Shown piece by piece: positions 52,892-64,000 of a stretch of 64,000 nt of DNA (positions are counted from its first letter, which is position 1; each line of letters begins with the position of its first letter). The DNA lies in NCBI RefSeq assembly GCF_037325665.1, contig NC_090255.1:5713890-5777889 (forward strand), written 5' to 3'. The position numbers and the translations under genes were made by a program. The stretch comes from Littorina saxatilis. Taxonomy: Eukaryota; Mollusca; Gastropoda; Littorinimorpha; Littorinidae. The notes beneath the pieces were generated by a model. It saw only the letters and a program-made list of their open reading frames with translations, did no database searches and was not told the origin of the DNA.

Positions 52892-53315
52892 GTAAGAGAA
52901 TGAAGCACATATTCTTTCTATACTTTGTAAATGTCTGTAATGCATTATTGTTGTCTTTGTAAAGTAGTAATGGAAGTTAGGTAATGGAGGGTGGACCGTG
53001 ACAGTGGCTAGCTTCACTGAGGAAGTGAGCTTTACGCTGCAGCAGCTTGTGGACTGTCGCGCAGTCTCTCTTGTTACTTATATAATATTATGCAAGTACA
53101 AAGATCAACTTCATGCTGCTGTAATAATACATTACACACATAGTATAAAGGATAACGTTAGTCATATATCTTATACTAACTGTACATGAATCATTGTGAA
53201 GAACATGCGATATGTTTTGTTTTTGTTTTTTTACCAGTTGATTATATTATGGTATTTTGACAGTTCCATTGAAATAGTCATAAATGATACTAAATTCTTT
53301 TCCCATCATTTACAG

Positions 53316-54463
53316 CTGACCTCAAGGCGGCCAAGGGAGACCAGGTAACTGTCTCATGTGACGGTACGTGGCAGAGGAGGGGCTTCCAGTCCAAGAACGG
53401 CGTCTTCACCTTGCTGTCGGCAGACAAGCAGAACTCGAAGGTGATTGATACTGTCACTATGTCATCTTATTGTGATTCTTGTGCAAAGAACAAGAAAAAG
53501 AAGACACCCGAGGAATTCATTGAGTGGAGAGATCATGATCATATTCCAAAAGGAGAGTGCGACAAAAATCATGATGGCCCGGCTGGCGGCATGGAGGCTG
53601 CTGGCGCTCTCACTGCTTTTCAGCGGAGCGTCGACCAACACCAGCTCAAATATGTCTCGTTTCTCGGTGACGGTGACAGCAAAGCCTATGCTTCTGTCAG
53701 TAGTAGGAATATCTATCCAAATCTTGAGATTAAAAAGCTGGAGTGTTGTGGCCATGTACAGAAGCGTATGGGTCGACAGCTCACAAGCAAAGTGACGGAA
53801 CTGAAAAAGACAAAATTTCCAAAAAACGGGAAAACGGTGACAGGGATAGGAGGGAAGGGAGGGCTGACAAAGAAAGCCATTCTAGCAATTCAAGGCCACT
53901 ATGGTGCTGCTATCAGGAACAATTCAGGTAATGTCAAAGGAATGAAGAAGGCCATTTGGGCGATCTGGGAGCACCGCAACAAGATCCACGACAACTGTGG
54001 AGCCGGGTGCCCTTCCAAGAAGAACCCGCCAGAGGACCCAAACAGGAATGCCCTGCCACAGTTTGCGTGTGAAGCCATCAAACCTGTGTTTCAAAGGCTG
54101 TCTGATGATGTGCTTCTCCAGAAGTGTGCTCATGGAGGTACTCAGAACACTAACGAGTCCTTTCACAACATCATCTGGGAGCGGTGTCCCAAGACTGTTT
54201 TTGTCGGTCGGCCGCGCCTCGCCATAGCTGTTGCTGATGCTACAGTGGCCTACAATGACGGGGAGCTGGGGCGCCTGAGTATCTTCACTAAACTCGGAAT
54301 GCCGCAAGGATTCTATACCATCAAGTGCTTCCAGGAGCTTGACCGGCAGAGGATCAGGGGTGCGGGGGCAGCACTTGACCCTGCCGAGCGTCAGTCGCGA
54401 AGAGTGGTGGCTCACCGCAATGAGCAAGGACATCATCAATTTTATGATGGAGGTGCTCACTAG
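53316..54463 (+). CDS. Kolobok-like transposase, exon 2 with catalytic domain
   Basis: Acceptor TTTACAG at 53309-53315; phase fits exon 1, giving a protein of about 586 residues. Probable catalytic acids: D220 in SCDGTWQRRG, D323/D325 in FLGDGDSKAY and E485 in TQNTNES. Other family words are NHDGPAGGMEAAGA, KLECCGHVQKRMG, LTKKAILAIQGHYGAAIR and PKTVFVGRP. There is no stop in the spliced frame. The last residues are in doubt: another frame at 54420-54480 reads into a possible donor, so the C-terminus could differ. Probably a nuclear DDE transposase able to act on this element's own ends. Confidence 0.8.
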
Positions 54464-55122
54464 CAGTCCAGGTCAGTGTTTTAATTTCTATTATACTCCA
54501 AGATGACAGAAAACATGCGTGTTTTTTTAAATAAAATGTAATAAAATCAACACTGAAGACATTGTACATTTTCAAAGTCAATTTTCTCAAAAATTGAATT
54601 TTACGTGTTTGCGTCACGGATGTCAGGATATTTCAGTCATTTATTATCCAAATGACTTGAAATTTTCTGCAGACATTTCTGATAGTGTGTTCTTCAAAAT
54701 GACGAAAAAACTAAGGTCTCCCATTATTTAAAAAAAAAAATCAAAAATTGAAATTTTGTCATAAAATATTTTTTTTAATTTCATAAGATATATTATCGAT
54801 ATCGCAAAAAATTTTCGTCATTTTATAGACATACTATTGCTTTGAATATATGCAAAATGTTGGCACTCTAAGTGCCTTAGTTTGTTTTAAAGAGCGACAT
54901 CCCTGAAATAACGTTTTTGCATTTTGTCGTTGCGCATACCCCATAAAAAGCCAAAAGTGTACCCCTTTAACTTATTTTAAGAGGTAATGGTCTTTCTTTC
55001 CTGAAAGTAGAATAAATATAAGTTACTATGCCCAAGTTTCATTGAAATCTAACTATATTTCTAATTGTGAGTGAGAAATGAAAGTGAACGATTTTTGCAA
55101 AAAATCTTCTTGTTACCTTGCC
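54464..55122. other. 3-prime non-coding part of the TTAA transposon
   Basis: AT-rich with T-runs; no further exon stands out. Confidence 0.5.
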
Positions 55123-56023
55123 TTAAGCAACAAATACACACACTGAGATTGCAACAACTGCGATCACTGCCTTTCGTCCTTGAACTGAAGCAGCAATAAA
55201 TTGGTTTCAGTTGTGGTTAGTTGTCGTGCAGGAACGCAGAAGAAGAAGTTATGGTTAAACATATAAATCTGCTTCGCATCGAGTTACTCTGCCAGGATCT
55301 CTGACAATTGCGAACCGCATCTCTTGATGTACAGTACAGTCAGTCGCTGATTAGGGATCGCACTTTTGAAGAAATACAAGTCTTTCTGAGTCTTCTTCTT
55401 CTTTTTCTTCTGTGTTGTTACAATTGAATTTTTGAAGAAAATCTTATTGGACGGCAAAAAATATAGGTAGCTTGTGGAGAATGCGGGTCTCCGAGCCTGG
55501 GGGGTTCGTAGCCGACTTTGTGGTTGTCCAGCCTAGGGGCTCCGTAACCGACTGGCTGGTTCTCCAGCCACAGCTAAAAAGATATGTCAGTGTCACTGAC
55601 ACTCACCAGTAGATCTCTGATTCTCAGAATGCTCACTCTGAATGTAAAATGTGTATGGCATTTGTTTAAAGTGCTCCGGACAGTGGTAATGGTATGTGTG
55701 GTCGAGAGTTCAAGTCTTGCCCTTGCTGATGTTGTTTTTTTAATTTCTGCAATTTATAACCTTTCTAATATTTGTACCTTCTTAACTAACCTTTATTATA
55801 TTTTTTGCTCTCTTCTTCTTTAGTCCAAAGCATGTATTCCAATGTGTTTGGGTGGTTTCTACCAAAGTGAGGCAAAGATCGCCACAACAAAGCTCACTGA
55901 GTTAATGATTCCGAATCGGCCATCATTGAATGCGCCCACGAACCAAGTATTGGGAGTCACTAGTCCCAATTCTAGAAGCGGTATTTATCAACAAAATGCA
56001 GTACATGTATATCTAAATCATCA

Positions 56024-56405
56024 CCGGCACGGTTGGCCTAGTGGTAAGGCATCCACCGCCCTGATATGGCCCTTCGTGGTCGGCTGGGCGTTAAGCAAAC
56101 AAACAAACAAACAAAGTGGTAAGGCATCCGCCCCGTGATCGGGAGGTCGTGGGTTCAAACCCCGGCCGGGTCATACCTAAGACTTTAAAATTGGCAATCT
56201 AGTGGCTGCTCCGCCTGGCGTCTGGCATTATGGGGTTAGTGCTAGGACTGGTTGGTCCGGTGTCAGAATAATGTGACTGGGTGAGACATATGAAGCCTGT
56301 GCTGCGACTTCTGTCTTGTGTGTGGCGCACGTTAAATGTCAAAGCAGCACCGCCCTGATATGGCCCTTCGTGGTCGGCTGGGCGTTAAGCAAACAACCAA
56401 ACCAA
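56024..56405 (+). mobile_element. SINE family 1 with tail-only insertion, unit of gene 3
   Basis: Same compound as 10277-10660: GTGGTAAGGCATCC at 56041-56054 and 56116-56129 flanks a 61-bp tail insertion. Confidence 0.85.
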
Positions 56406-56511
56406 ATACATAAATCATTAAAAACAAAAAACAAAAATCAGTTGTTATAAAACATAGCTTGTGTGAATACTATATGTCCACCAGGTAAGGACAACCAGCT
56501 AACATATCAGG

Positions 56512-56608
56512 ATGAAGAGGAAACTGCCGTCTACTGTAGTGGTGAAGGTCGAGTACGATGTCGAAGAGCCGCCTGCAGCCTCTGATGAGATGGACACAAT
56601 GCCAAGCA
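56512..56608 (+). CDS. Zinc-finger gene 3, exon 1
   Basis: 97 nt, same peptide as gene 2's exon 1 (KRKLPSTVVVKVEYDVEEP...MPS), donor CA|GTAAGT. The intron to 58186 is 1.6 kb and lacks the LINE of gene 1 and the 5-kb extra of gene 2, so it shows the simplest intron. Confidence 0.7.
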
Positions 56609-56934
56609 GTAAGTGTGTGACCTGATGTTGTGTGTGACCTGATATTGTGTATTGTGTTACATTCATTGATTGATTGCTTGATACAGGCTCTTGAAATGAA
56701 AGTTAATGGCAGTAAGTCGCGTGTTGGGACGATTCGTTCACTGGGGGTTCATTATATAGTAAAATGCATACGTGGTGGCAAAATCGGTCCTACAAAGGGA
56801 GTAGTTGTAGAAAGGGGAGTCGGTAAGGGGGTGTACTACTGTATCACAGTGGAAAAGGGCATTTGTAATCATAAATCTTATCACTAGTTAATATTTATCT
56901 AGTTTTTAGTGTAGTGGTTTGTTTTTTACATTTA

Positions 56935-57363
56935 GTCAAGTTTTGACTGAATATTTTAACATAGACGGGGGAATCAAGACGAGGGTGTGGCCTTTGTGTG
57001 TGTGTGTGTGTGTGCGTATAGAGTGATTCAGAGAAAACTTCTGGACCGATCTTCATGAAACTTAACATGAGAGTTCCTGGGTATGATATCCCAAGACGTT
57101 TTTTCCTTCTTTTTTTGGATAAATATCTTTGATGACATCATATCCAGCGTTTAGTAAAAGTTGAGGTTGCACTCTCACGTTTTAATTTTTCAACCAAATG
57201 TATTCACATTTTGGTCAAACAATCTTCGGTGACATCCGGGCTATGGGATTGCATTTAAGCTTGGAAGCTTAAAAATTAGTTACCTTATTTGCCTCTAAAG
57301 TTATCATTAAAATCAAATTTGCAGAAGTGAAAGTGTTGCACAGATGGTCAAAAATAAAGTACA
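56935..57363 (+). repeat. Dispersed TTTAGTCAAG element, copy in gene 3 intron
   Basis: Paralogue of 12485-12905. Confidence 0.7.
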
Positions 57364-58020
57364 TTAAAGTGTAGCCTATGCGATGCTAACTTTTGTCTGT
57401 CTGTGCGTGCGTATGTATACATGTATGTATGTATGTCTGTGGTAAAAACTTTAACATTTGACTGAACACTGAAATACTAATTTTACCTGGTTATTATTCA
57501 AGCAACAGCTTCAAAGTATTGAAGCAATGATCAACATTTCGTCGGCACGTATGTAGTTAAAGTGTGTATCCAAAGAAAACGGGCGGTGGGGGGTTTTGGG
57601 GGGGTAAAAACAGCTGACTCGTTTGTGTTGTGTGTGGTATGTAGACTATGTCAGGGGTCAAGGTTAGGTCAGATTGCTTGAAGGATTGTGGTATCGATTC
57701 AATTTTCAGTTCTAACCGAGCTGCATTCATCGATTGTTCGGTTTCGTAGCGGCTCCAGAAAAATAGATAAAGAAGATACCAAAGGAGATTTCCTACAGGT
57801 TGATCTGCACAGCGTGTTTTCAGTGTCTGCGTGAGGAAGCGCTGTCGAAAGCGCAGTGTCGATCTGGCAGTCGTGTCCCCTTAAGTAGGCTGCAGACAGA
57901 TCTAGTGTCTCCCACTCTTGCACCGTGTCACCAATGCTTAGTCATACTGTATGTGTGACGGAGTGATTGTGTTACTGTTTGTCGATTTCTTACGTGAGCG
58001 TTGAAGGCTTCGCCTCTTGT
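57364..58020 (+). repeat. Dispersed intron repeat, copy 3
   Basis: Paralogue of 12918-13590. Confidence 0.6.
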
Positions 58021-58186
58021 TTTTACACATTTGCTTCTGTGAAAATTTCATTTTAAGTGACCGACCTAAGAATTCACCAGCTTTGGAGAATGACTCATGT
58101 ATTGACACAACTGGAGATTCTGGTTGTGTTGCTATTTTCATTGTGACACACATTGCTTACACAAAAATTATGTGCCTCTTTTTCAG

Positions 58187-58655
58187 CAGCTAAAGTCAAG
58201 GCAGAGGCATTCCCAGCTGTGACCGAGACGACCAATTCAGCAGCTGAAGTCAAGACAGAGGCATTCCCAGCTGTGACCGAGACGACCAATTCAGCAGCTG
58301 AAGTCAAGACAGAGGCATTCCCAGCTGTGACCGAGACAACCAATTCAGCAGCTGAAGTCAAGATAGAGGCATTCCCAGCTGTGACCGAGACAACCAATTC
58401 AGCAGCTGAAGTCAAGACAGAGGCATTCCCAGCTGTGACCGAGACGACCAATTCAGCAGCTGAAGTCAAGACAGAGGCATTCCCAGCTGTGACCGAGACG
58501 AGCAGTTCAGCAGCTGAAGTCAAGATAGAGGCATTCCCAGCTGTGACCGAGACGAGCAGTTCAGCAGCTGAAGTCAAGATAGAGGCATTCCCAGCTGTGA
58601 CCGAGACCAGCCATTCAGCAGCTGAAGTCAAGACAGAAGAATTCCCAGCTGTGAC
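58187..58655 (+). repeat. 54-bp coding minisatellite, first array of gene 3, nine units
   Basis: Mostly TNSAAEVKTE units; all carry V-K-x-E. Confidence 0.95.
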
Positions 58656-60396
58656 ACATACAGGAGAAAACCCACAATGCTCAGCAACATTTGCCCAGAA
58701 ACCTCATTTAGAGATCCACATGTTAACTCATACAGGAGAAAAGCTACATTTCTGCCCTTATTGTCCAGCAACATTTTCTTGGAAAGAAAGTTTAAAGTAC
58801 CACATGGTAAAACATACTGGAGTATTAAAGCCACAAGTCTGTCCTCATTGTACAGCATCATTTCCTCGGAAAGAAAGTTTAAAGACCCACATGTTAACGC
58901 ATACTGGAGAAAATTTGCGAAAATTGAAGCAAAAGCCACATGTCTGCCCTGAGTGTACAGCAACATTTTCTCGAAAATTAAGTTTAAAGATCCACATGTT
59001 AAAAGTAAAACATACTGGAGAAAAGCCACATGTCTGCCCTGAGTGTACATCAAAATATGCTCACAAACCGAGTTTAAAGACGAGCAATTCAGCAGCTGAA
59101 GTCAAGATAGAGGCATTCCCAGCTGTGACCGAGGCGAGCAGTTCAGCAGCTGAAGTCAAGACAGAGGCATTCCCAGCTGTGACCGAGACGAGCAATTCAG
59201 CAGCTGAAGTCAAGACAGAGGCATTCCCAGCTGTGACCGAGACGAGCAATTCAGCAGCTGAAGTCAAGACAGAGGCATTCCCAGCTGTGACCGAGACGAG
59301 CAATTCAGCAGCTGAAGTCAAGACAGAGGCATTCCCAGTTGTGATCGAGACGAGCAATTCAGCAGCTGAAGTCAAGACAGAGGCATTCCCAGCTGTGACC
59401 GAGACGAGCAATTCAGCAGCTGAAGTCAAGACAGAGGCATTCCCAGTTGTGATCGAGAAGAGCAATTCAGCAGCTGAAGTCAAGATAGAGGCATTCCCAG
59501 CTGTGATCGAGACGAGCAATTCAGCAGCTGAAGTCAAGACAGAGGCATTCCCAGCTGTGACCGAGACCAGCAATTCAGCAGCTGAAGTCAAGACAGAAGA
59601 ATTCCCAGCTGTGACACATACAGGAGAAAAGCCACATACCTACCCACAATGCTCCGCAACATTTGCCCAGAAACCTCATTTAGAGATCCACATGTTAACT
59701 CATACTGGAGAAAAGCTACATTTCTGCCCTTATTGTACAGCAACATTTTCTTGGAAAGAAAGTTTAAAGTACCACATGGTAATACATACTGGAGTATTAA
59801 AGACACCTGTCTGCCCTCATTGTACAGCAACATTTCCTCGGAAAGAAAGTTTAAAGACCCACATGTTAACGCATACTGGAGAAAAGCCACATGTCTGCCT
59901 TGAGTGTACAGCAAAATTTGCTCAGAAAGGAACTTTAAAGAAGCATATGTTAACGCATACTGGAGAAAAGCCACATGTCTGCCTTGAGTGTACAGCAACA
60001 TTTCCTCGGAAAGAAAGTTTAAAGACCCACATGTTAAAACATACTGGAGAAAAGCCACATGTCTGCCCTGAGTGTACATCAAAATTTACTCAGAAAAGTA
60101 ATTTAAAGCTCCACATGTTGAGGCATACTGGAGAAAAGCCACATGTCTGCCCTGAGTGTACAGCAAAATTTGCTCAGAAAGGAACTTTAAAGAAGCATAT
60201 GTTAACGCATACTGGAGAAAAGCCACATGTCTGCCTTGAGTGTACAGCAACATTTCCTCGGAAAGAAAGTTTAAAGACCCACATGTTAAAACATACTGGA
60301 GAAAAGCCACATGTCTGCCCTGAGTGTACATCAAAATTTACTCGGAAAAGTAATTTAAAGATCCACATGTTGAGGCATTGTCACAAGCGGCTTTAA
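58187..60396 (+). CDS. Zinc-finger gene 3, main exon: two repeat-plus-finger modules
   Basis: 735 codons from the acceptor; about 768 residues with exon 1. Same layout as gene 1: nine repeats, a truncated first finger block with the HMLKVKH finger and the break at SLKT, ten repeats, then one degenerate and eight canonical fingers with the duplicated trio. Shared break points show that genes 1 and 3 descend from one fused exon. The arrays differ in unit number and in variants such as FPVVIET and SHSAAEV. Ends in the LTR-derived CHKRL-stop. Probably nuclear and DNA-binding. Confidence 0.75.
59080..59618 (+). repeat. 54-bp coding minisatellite, second array of gene 3, ten units
   Basis: Mostly SNSAAEVKTE units, with FPVV variants not seen in gene 1. 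Confidence 0.95.
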
Positions 60397-61760
60397 TATT
60401 AGCATACTTTTATGCTGTGGGGTTAAAGGTATTGTGTTGGAGCCGCTGTGTTCCTCTATTTCGCCTGTCATAGGTAGACGCTGGTTAACTGCAAGTGTCT
60501 CGTGGAGCTCGTGCTCAGGTATTTCACGTGTATTTTACTTGTATTTATGAAGGTGAACTCAGAGCTAAATTCGAGCTCGTAGATACTCCTTTTTATTCAT
60601 TCGTTCTTTGCCTTTAGCCGAGGAAAGATAGCTTGCGTTCCAAGCGAATCCGTTCTTCGTTGAACGTAGGGTCTGTTTACGTCGAGCAGACGCCGGAAAA
60701 CTGCTATCAATGGCAGGGGATATTGTTGTGGCTACATTGTACTTCAATGCAACCAGGATGTGGTATGTAATCATTGAATATTATGTTGTGTGGGTTACAG
60801 TTAAATTATTCTCAGGTTTAGATTTGTTTATTGACTTATGAAAACCGGTCAATCCAAGATGGCGGAATGTATAGTGTGCACGTGCGTGTTTCACTGTTTG
60901 TAACTTTGTACTTGAACGGTATGAATTTGTGAGTTTGTTTTGGGAAATGGTTTGGTATGTTATTGAATGAATATGTTTTGGTTGAAAGGAGAGTGGTGGA
61001 CAGTTTTGTTTATAGAATGAATTTGGTATTGATTGTTGGACTTCATACTTAGCAGAATTGAATGTATAAGTCGGTTGGTATGTGTGTGCAAGATGCATGA
61101 GAGTGAGAGTAAAGAGCTATGTCCATTTAATCCTGCACTTGGTTGTTAAATTATAAGGACGGGTGGGCGATGTTGCTGTTACGGTGAACTAAGTCTTGCG
61201 TTCACCATTCCAGGTTGTTGTGTTTCACCATGCGGAGGCTTTGACATGGCCTACTACTGAGGAGATGTCTGCCTGCTCCACTTTCAAAGACGGCACTGCT
61301 CGCCTGGCAAGGACTTGCCGTCACTGATGGCTCCTGTCGCTTCGCACTACGGCCTCGTTAACCCAAGTTCATGGACGATTTCGGATACGCAAGCACGGTA
61401 ACATTAGCCTTAGCCCGTCCTAACAGCTAAAAGTGCAGGATCCATAACGTCATTGTGAACTGAGCGAAAGTGAGAGGTGTGAAAAATGCGTTAAAAGGAA
61501 AATAACTATTCTTTGTTGTTATTGGCTTTAATACTGGTTGATCTTTGTTGTCGTTGTGGATGTTATCGTAAGAAAGAGTAATATGGTTAGTTAGTGAGTT
61601 GTGTGTGTATTTATGTTTGGTCTATGTATTATTGATTTGTTGTAAGAAACGTCCTTAATTTACTGTTCGTGTCAACTCGTGTTTTGTAGTCGAAAGAGTA
61701 AGATTGTTTTGAGTCGTGGATGACAGACTGCGTGCGTGATTTATGCATGTGTGCGTGTCA
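60379..61760 (+). mobile_element. Solo LTR-like fossil inserted in zinc-finger gene 3
   Basis: TGTCACAAGCGG to GTGCGTGTCA with GGCAT at 60374-60378 and 61761-61765. Nearly identical to 16640-18006. Confidence 0.6.
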
Positions 61761-61868
61761 GGCATACTGGAGAAAAGCCACATGTCTGCCCTGAGTGTAC
61801 AGCAAAATTTGCTAAGAAAGTGAGTTTAAAGATGCATATGTTAACGCATACTGGAGAAAAGCCATGAC
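61761..61868 (+). pseudogene. Stranded last zinc finger of gene 3
   Basis: Same as 18007-18114: one finger and HTGEKP-stop. Confidence 0.7.
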
Positions 61869-62045
61869 CTCCGAAAATCTGGGATAATCAAATATTAAAA
61901 TGGAGGTGAATTTACAGAGGTTATGAATATGAAAAGATAATCTGAGTAATACGATCTTAAAGGGGAGGGAGTGTTATATTGGGGGTCTTAAAAGGGGGTT
62001 CCATTGTATTCACTTGTAAAGATAACTTACTTATCATACAGTGGA

Positions 62046-62470
62046 CCGCCCTGATATGGCCCTTCGTGGTCGGCTGGGCGTTAAAGGCATATGTACTCGA
62101 TGACTATACACGCTAATTGCTTTACCAACAGCCGGAGACATGCTAAATTAAGTTCCCTGCAAAATATTGTGGTCTAGGACCCCTTCAATGTTGAGATATG
62201 TTAATTTTCATTTTGATCTGGATCGTCCTATTTATAGATTTGGCAACACATGTAACGTTGATGCAAGGGAGCTAACACCGCGGCTTTGTTGACATCCTCA
62301 CTTTTTCAGAGGCTAGAACAAGCTGTAATGCATGTATTATGGTCCGCGCATGGTGACATATCGTCATTACATGGTCTTATGGTGCGTTTGACATCGATTA
62401 TGGGCAAACTACACTTTGTAAACACGGGAGCGCGTACATATGCCTTTAAGCAAACAAACAAACAAACAAA
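62046..62470 (+). mobile_element. Tail-only SINE insertion split by the TTAA MITE, unit of gene 3
   Basis: Same compound as 18302-18716; MITE at 62085-62445 with TTAA at 62081-62084 and 62446-62449. Confidence 0.85.
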
Positions 62471-62482
62471 TCATACAATGGA

Positions 62483-62786
62483 CCGGCACGGTTGGCCTAG
62501 TGGTAAGGCGTCCGCCCTGTGATCGGGAGGTAGTGGGTTCGAACCCCGGCCGGGTCATACCTAAGACTTTAAAATTGGCAATCTAGTGGCTGCTCCGCCT
62601 GGCGTCTGGCATTATGGGGTTAGTGCTAGGACTGGTTGGTCCGGTGTCAGAATAATGTGACTGGGTGAGACATGAAGCCTGTGCTGCGACTTCTGTCTTG
62701 TGTGTGGCGCATGTTATATGTCAAAGCAGCACCGCCCTAATATGGCCCTTCGTGGTCGGCTGGGCGTTAAGCAAACAAACAAACAA
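62483..62786 (+). mobile_element. SINE family 1, full length, unit of gene 3
   Basis: Same insertion as 18729-19032. Confidence 0.9.
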
Positions 62787-62798
62787 TCATACAATGGA

Positions 62799-63346
62799 CC
62801 GTTAAACTAACCACTCACCGGAGAGCACCCAGCAGACTACTCGGTCAAAAAGTAATAGCAGAGAGACTGGTCAAGTCTCCTGTCCCTAGCCTTTATTTCA
62901 TATTGGGTGAATTTAGCTAACCTGAGGGTCAGAATAAAAGAACAAGAAAGGTAATTTGTGGGAACGTTTGTTATTGACAAAACAATACATTACAGTCACA
63001 AATATAATGTCGACCCAACGATATTTTAAGTGCACAGACAAACTATAAGTAACAAGCACTTAGCTTGGCTGAGTTTTTGGCCGCTTGCTTGTAAACCACA
63101 AGCGAATGAATCTAGAAGTATTGAATTTTGGAACATTGGCAGCCTCTTTGTTTTTTGATTTAACCTTAGGGTCAGTTACTCCAACCAAACTATTCTTTTT
63201 TTTAAATATTTTTAAAATAATAATACTAATAATAATGGAAACTTATAGAGCGCTTACCTAAAAGCTCCAAGCGCTTTACAATGACATTATTATACACATG
63301 TACAAAATCAAAATACAAGCATTAAGACACAAAAAGAACAGGAGTA
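62799..63346. repeat. Zinc-finger-unit tail block of gene 3
   Basis: Collinear with 19045-19291 and 20895-21210, with the empty site for the Tc1 at about 63040. The L2-like LINE begins near 63222 and is cut at 63346 by another element. Confidence 0.75.
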
Positions 63347-63916
63347 CAGTCGAGACCGGATGTAAGAAAGTCGTCGGGACCCACTTTTTGTCTTTCATAC
63401 ATCCGGTCTTTACTAAATCCGGTTAACCGGATGTATGAAAATATTGTGGATTGACTTTCATACATCCGGCCACGCGTCTGTTACTTGATAAAAGTAGGGT
63501 TTTTTTCATATCATTTTTGTATTTATTTGTTTTTTTTATGTTTAAATGTTTTGATGCATATCCTTGTTAGAAGAAAAGGTTTGTGAATAACAAGTGGAAA
63601 AGTACATGTACTTACGTACACTGACACAGTCAGGACAACCGATAGAAAGAGCAACTGTTTGTGTAAGGAACTGTTCTGCTTTGCATAAGACCGTGCACTC
63701 TCCGCCCCACCCCCCCCCCCCCCCCATCCCCCTGTGTGTGTGTGTGTGCGCGTACATGCGTGCGCTCGCGCGCACGTGTGTGTGTGTGTGTGTGTGTTTG
63801 TGTGTGGCTCAACTGTATTGTGTGTGTTCCCTCCACAACCCTTTTGCGCTTTTGACAATGTTTTTGGTCGTGGAAGCTTTGTAATGACCGTTGGCGTAGC
63901 AAATAACATTTTCTGA

Positions 63917-63960
<44 letters not shown>

Positions 63961-64000
63961 GCGCGCGCACTGAATACAAAAAAGTGAGTTAAACTTAAAA
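63347..64000. mobile_element. Left end of a Tigger/pogo-like element, or MITE, running off the window
   Basis: CAGTCGAGACCGGATGTAAG begins right after TA where the paralogues (21199, 39628) read GGAGTACAAAAGC. The CAGT end, TA target and the word GGGACC at about 30 bp resemble the element at 31177. The first 130 bp repeat the word ACATCCGGT in both orientations, including the palindrome ATCCGGTTAACCGGAT. Poly-C, GT and TC microsatellites follow (63708-63958). No coding seen; the right end is outside. Confidence 0.6.

Larger units (their letters stand above)
51737..55122 (+). mobile_element. 3.4-kb TTAA transposon, Kolobok-like, apparently whole
   Basis: Inverted ends begin GGCAAGGTAACAAGAAGATT on both sides and stay similar for about 37 bp. 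TTAA at 51733-51736 and 55123-55126. The uninterrupted target can be read in the SINE at 24132-24150 (GGACGTTAAGCAACAAAT). It carries one two-exon transposase gene. TTAA duplication plus this transposase type points to the Kolobok superfamily; the name is an inference. Confidence 0.85.

Overview
The window looks like repeat-dense, intron-containing nuclear DNA of a marine mollusc, most likely a caenogastropod snail. That is inferred from three SINE families with tRNA-like heads or GATAT-type tails, CR1/L2-type LINE tails, long GT and ATT microsatellites, and C2H2 zinc-finger genes. There are no operons, bacterial promoters, rRNA genes or CRISPR arrays. No species was identified by search.

The backbone is a tandem segmental duplication. 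Each unit carries a 97-nt first coding exon (10769, 28258 and 56512 in the three complete starts), a repeat-filled intron, and one large exon (13746-16657, 35053-36134, 58187-60396). The large exon encodes an array of 18-residue repeats followed by C2H2 zinc fingers. Exon phases match in all three units. Predicted proteins are about 1002, 392 and 768 residues. Every 18-residue repeat carries a V-K-x-E SUMO-acceptor consensus, in 32, 9 and 19 copies, and exon 1 carries one more. In all three genes the reading frame ends inside an inserted LTR that supplies the last five residues and the stop, with a leftover zinc finger stranded beyond it.

Between the zinc-finger genes lies a second block (about 3.0-10.2 kb, 23.2-27.9 kb, 42.0-56.0 kb). 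It holds a large inverted repeat with mirrored short exons, a dead mariner transposase and many insertions. Insertions present in one unit and absent in another give empty sites that date events. The blocks at 3-10 kb and 42-56 kb resemble each other most, as do the zinc-finger units at 10.8-21 kb and 56.5-63.3 kb. This suggests a later duplication of a 20-kb pair, with the 23-40 kb region as the more diverged paralogue.

Mobile elements include a LINE 5-prime end whose ORF1 has a 2A ribosome-skipping motif (1-1600); two Tc1 elements, one apparently intact (47961-49593) and one dead (19292-20894); an apparently whole 3.4-kb TTAA transposon with a two-exon transposase gene (51737-55122); Tigger/pogo, Harbinger and mariner remnants; several MITEs; L2-like and Rex1-like LINE fragments; and LTR fossils. 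Six independent insertions consist only of a roughly 50-70 bp SINE/LINE 3-prime tail flanked by target-site duplications. Two unrelated TTAA elements have landed in the same TTAA of that shared tail.

Limits: all reading was by eye. Family names rest on motifs, termini and target duplications, and intron-exon models rest on splice consensus and phase, not on transcripts.
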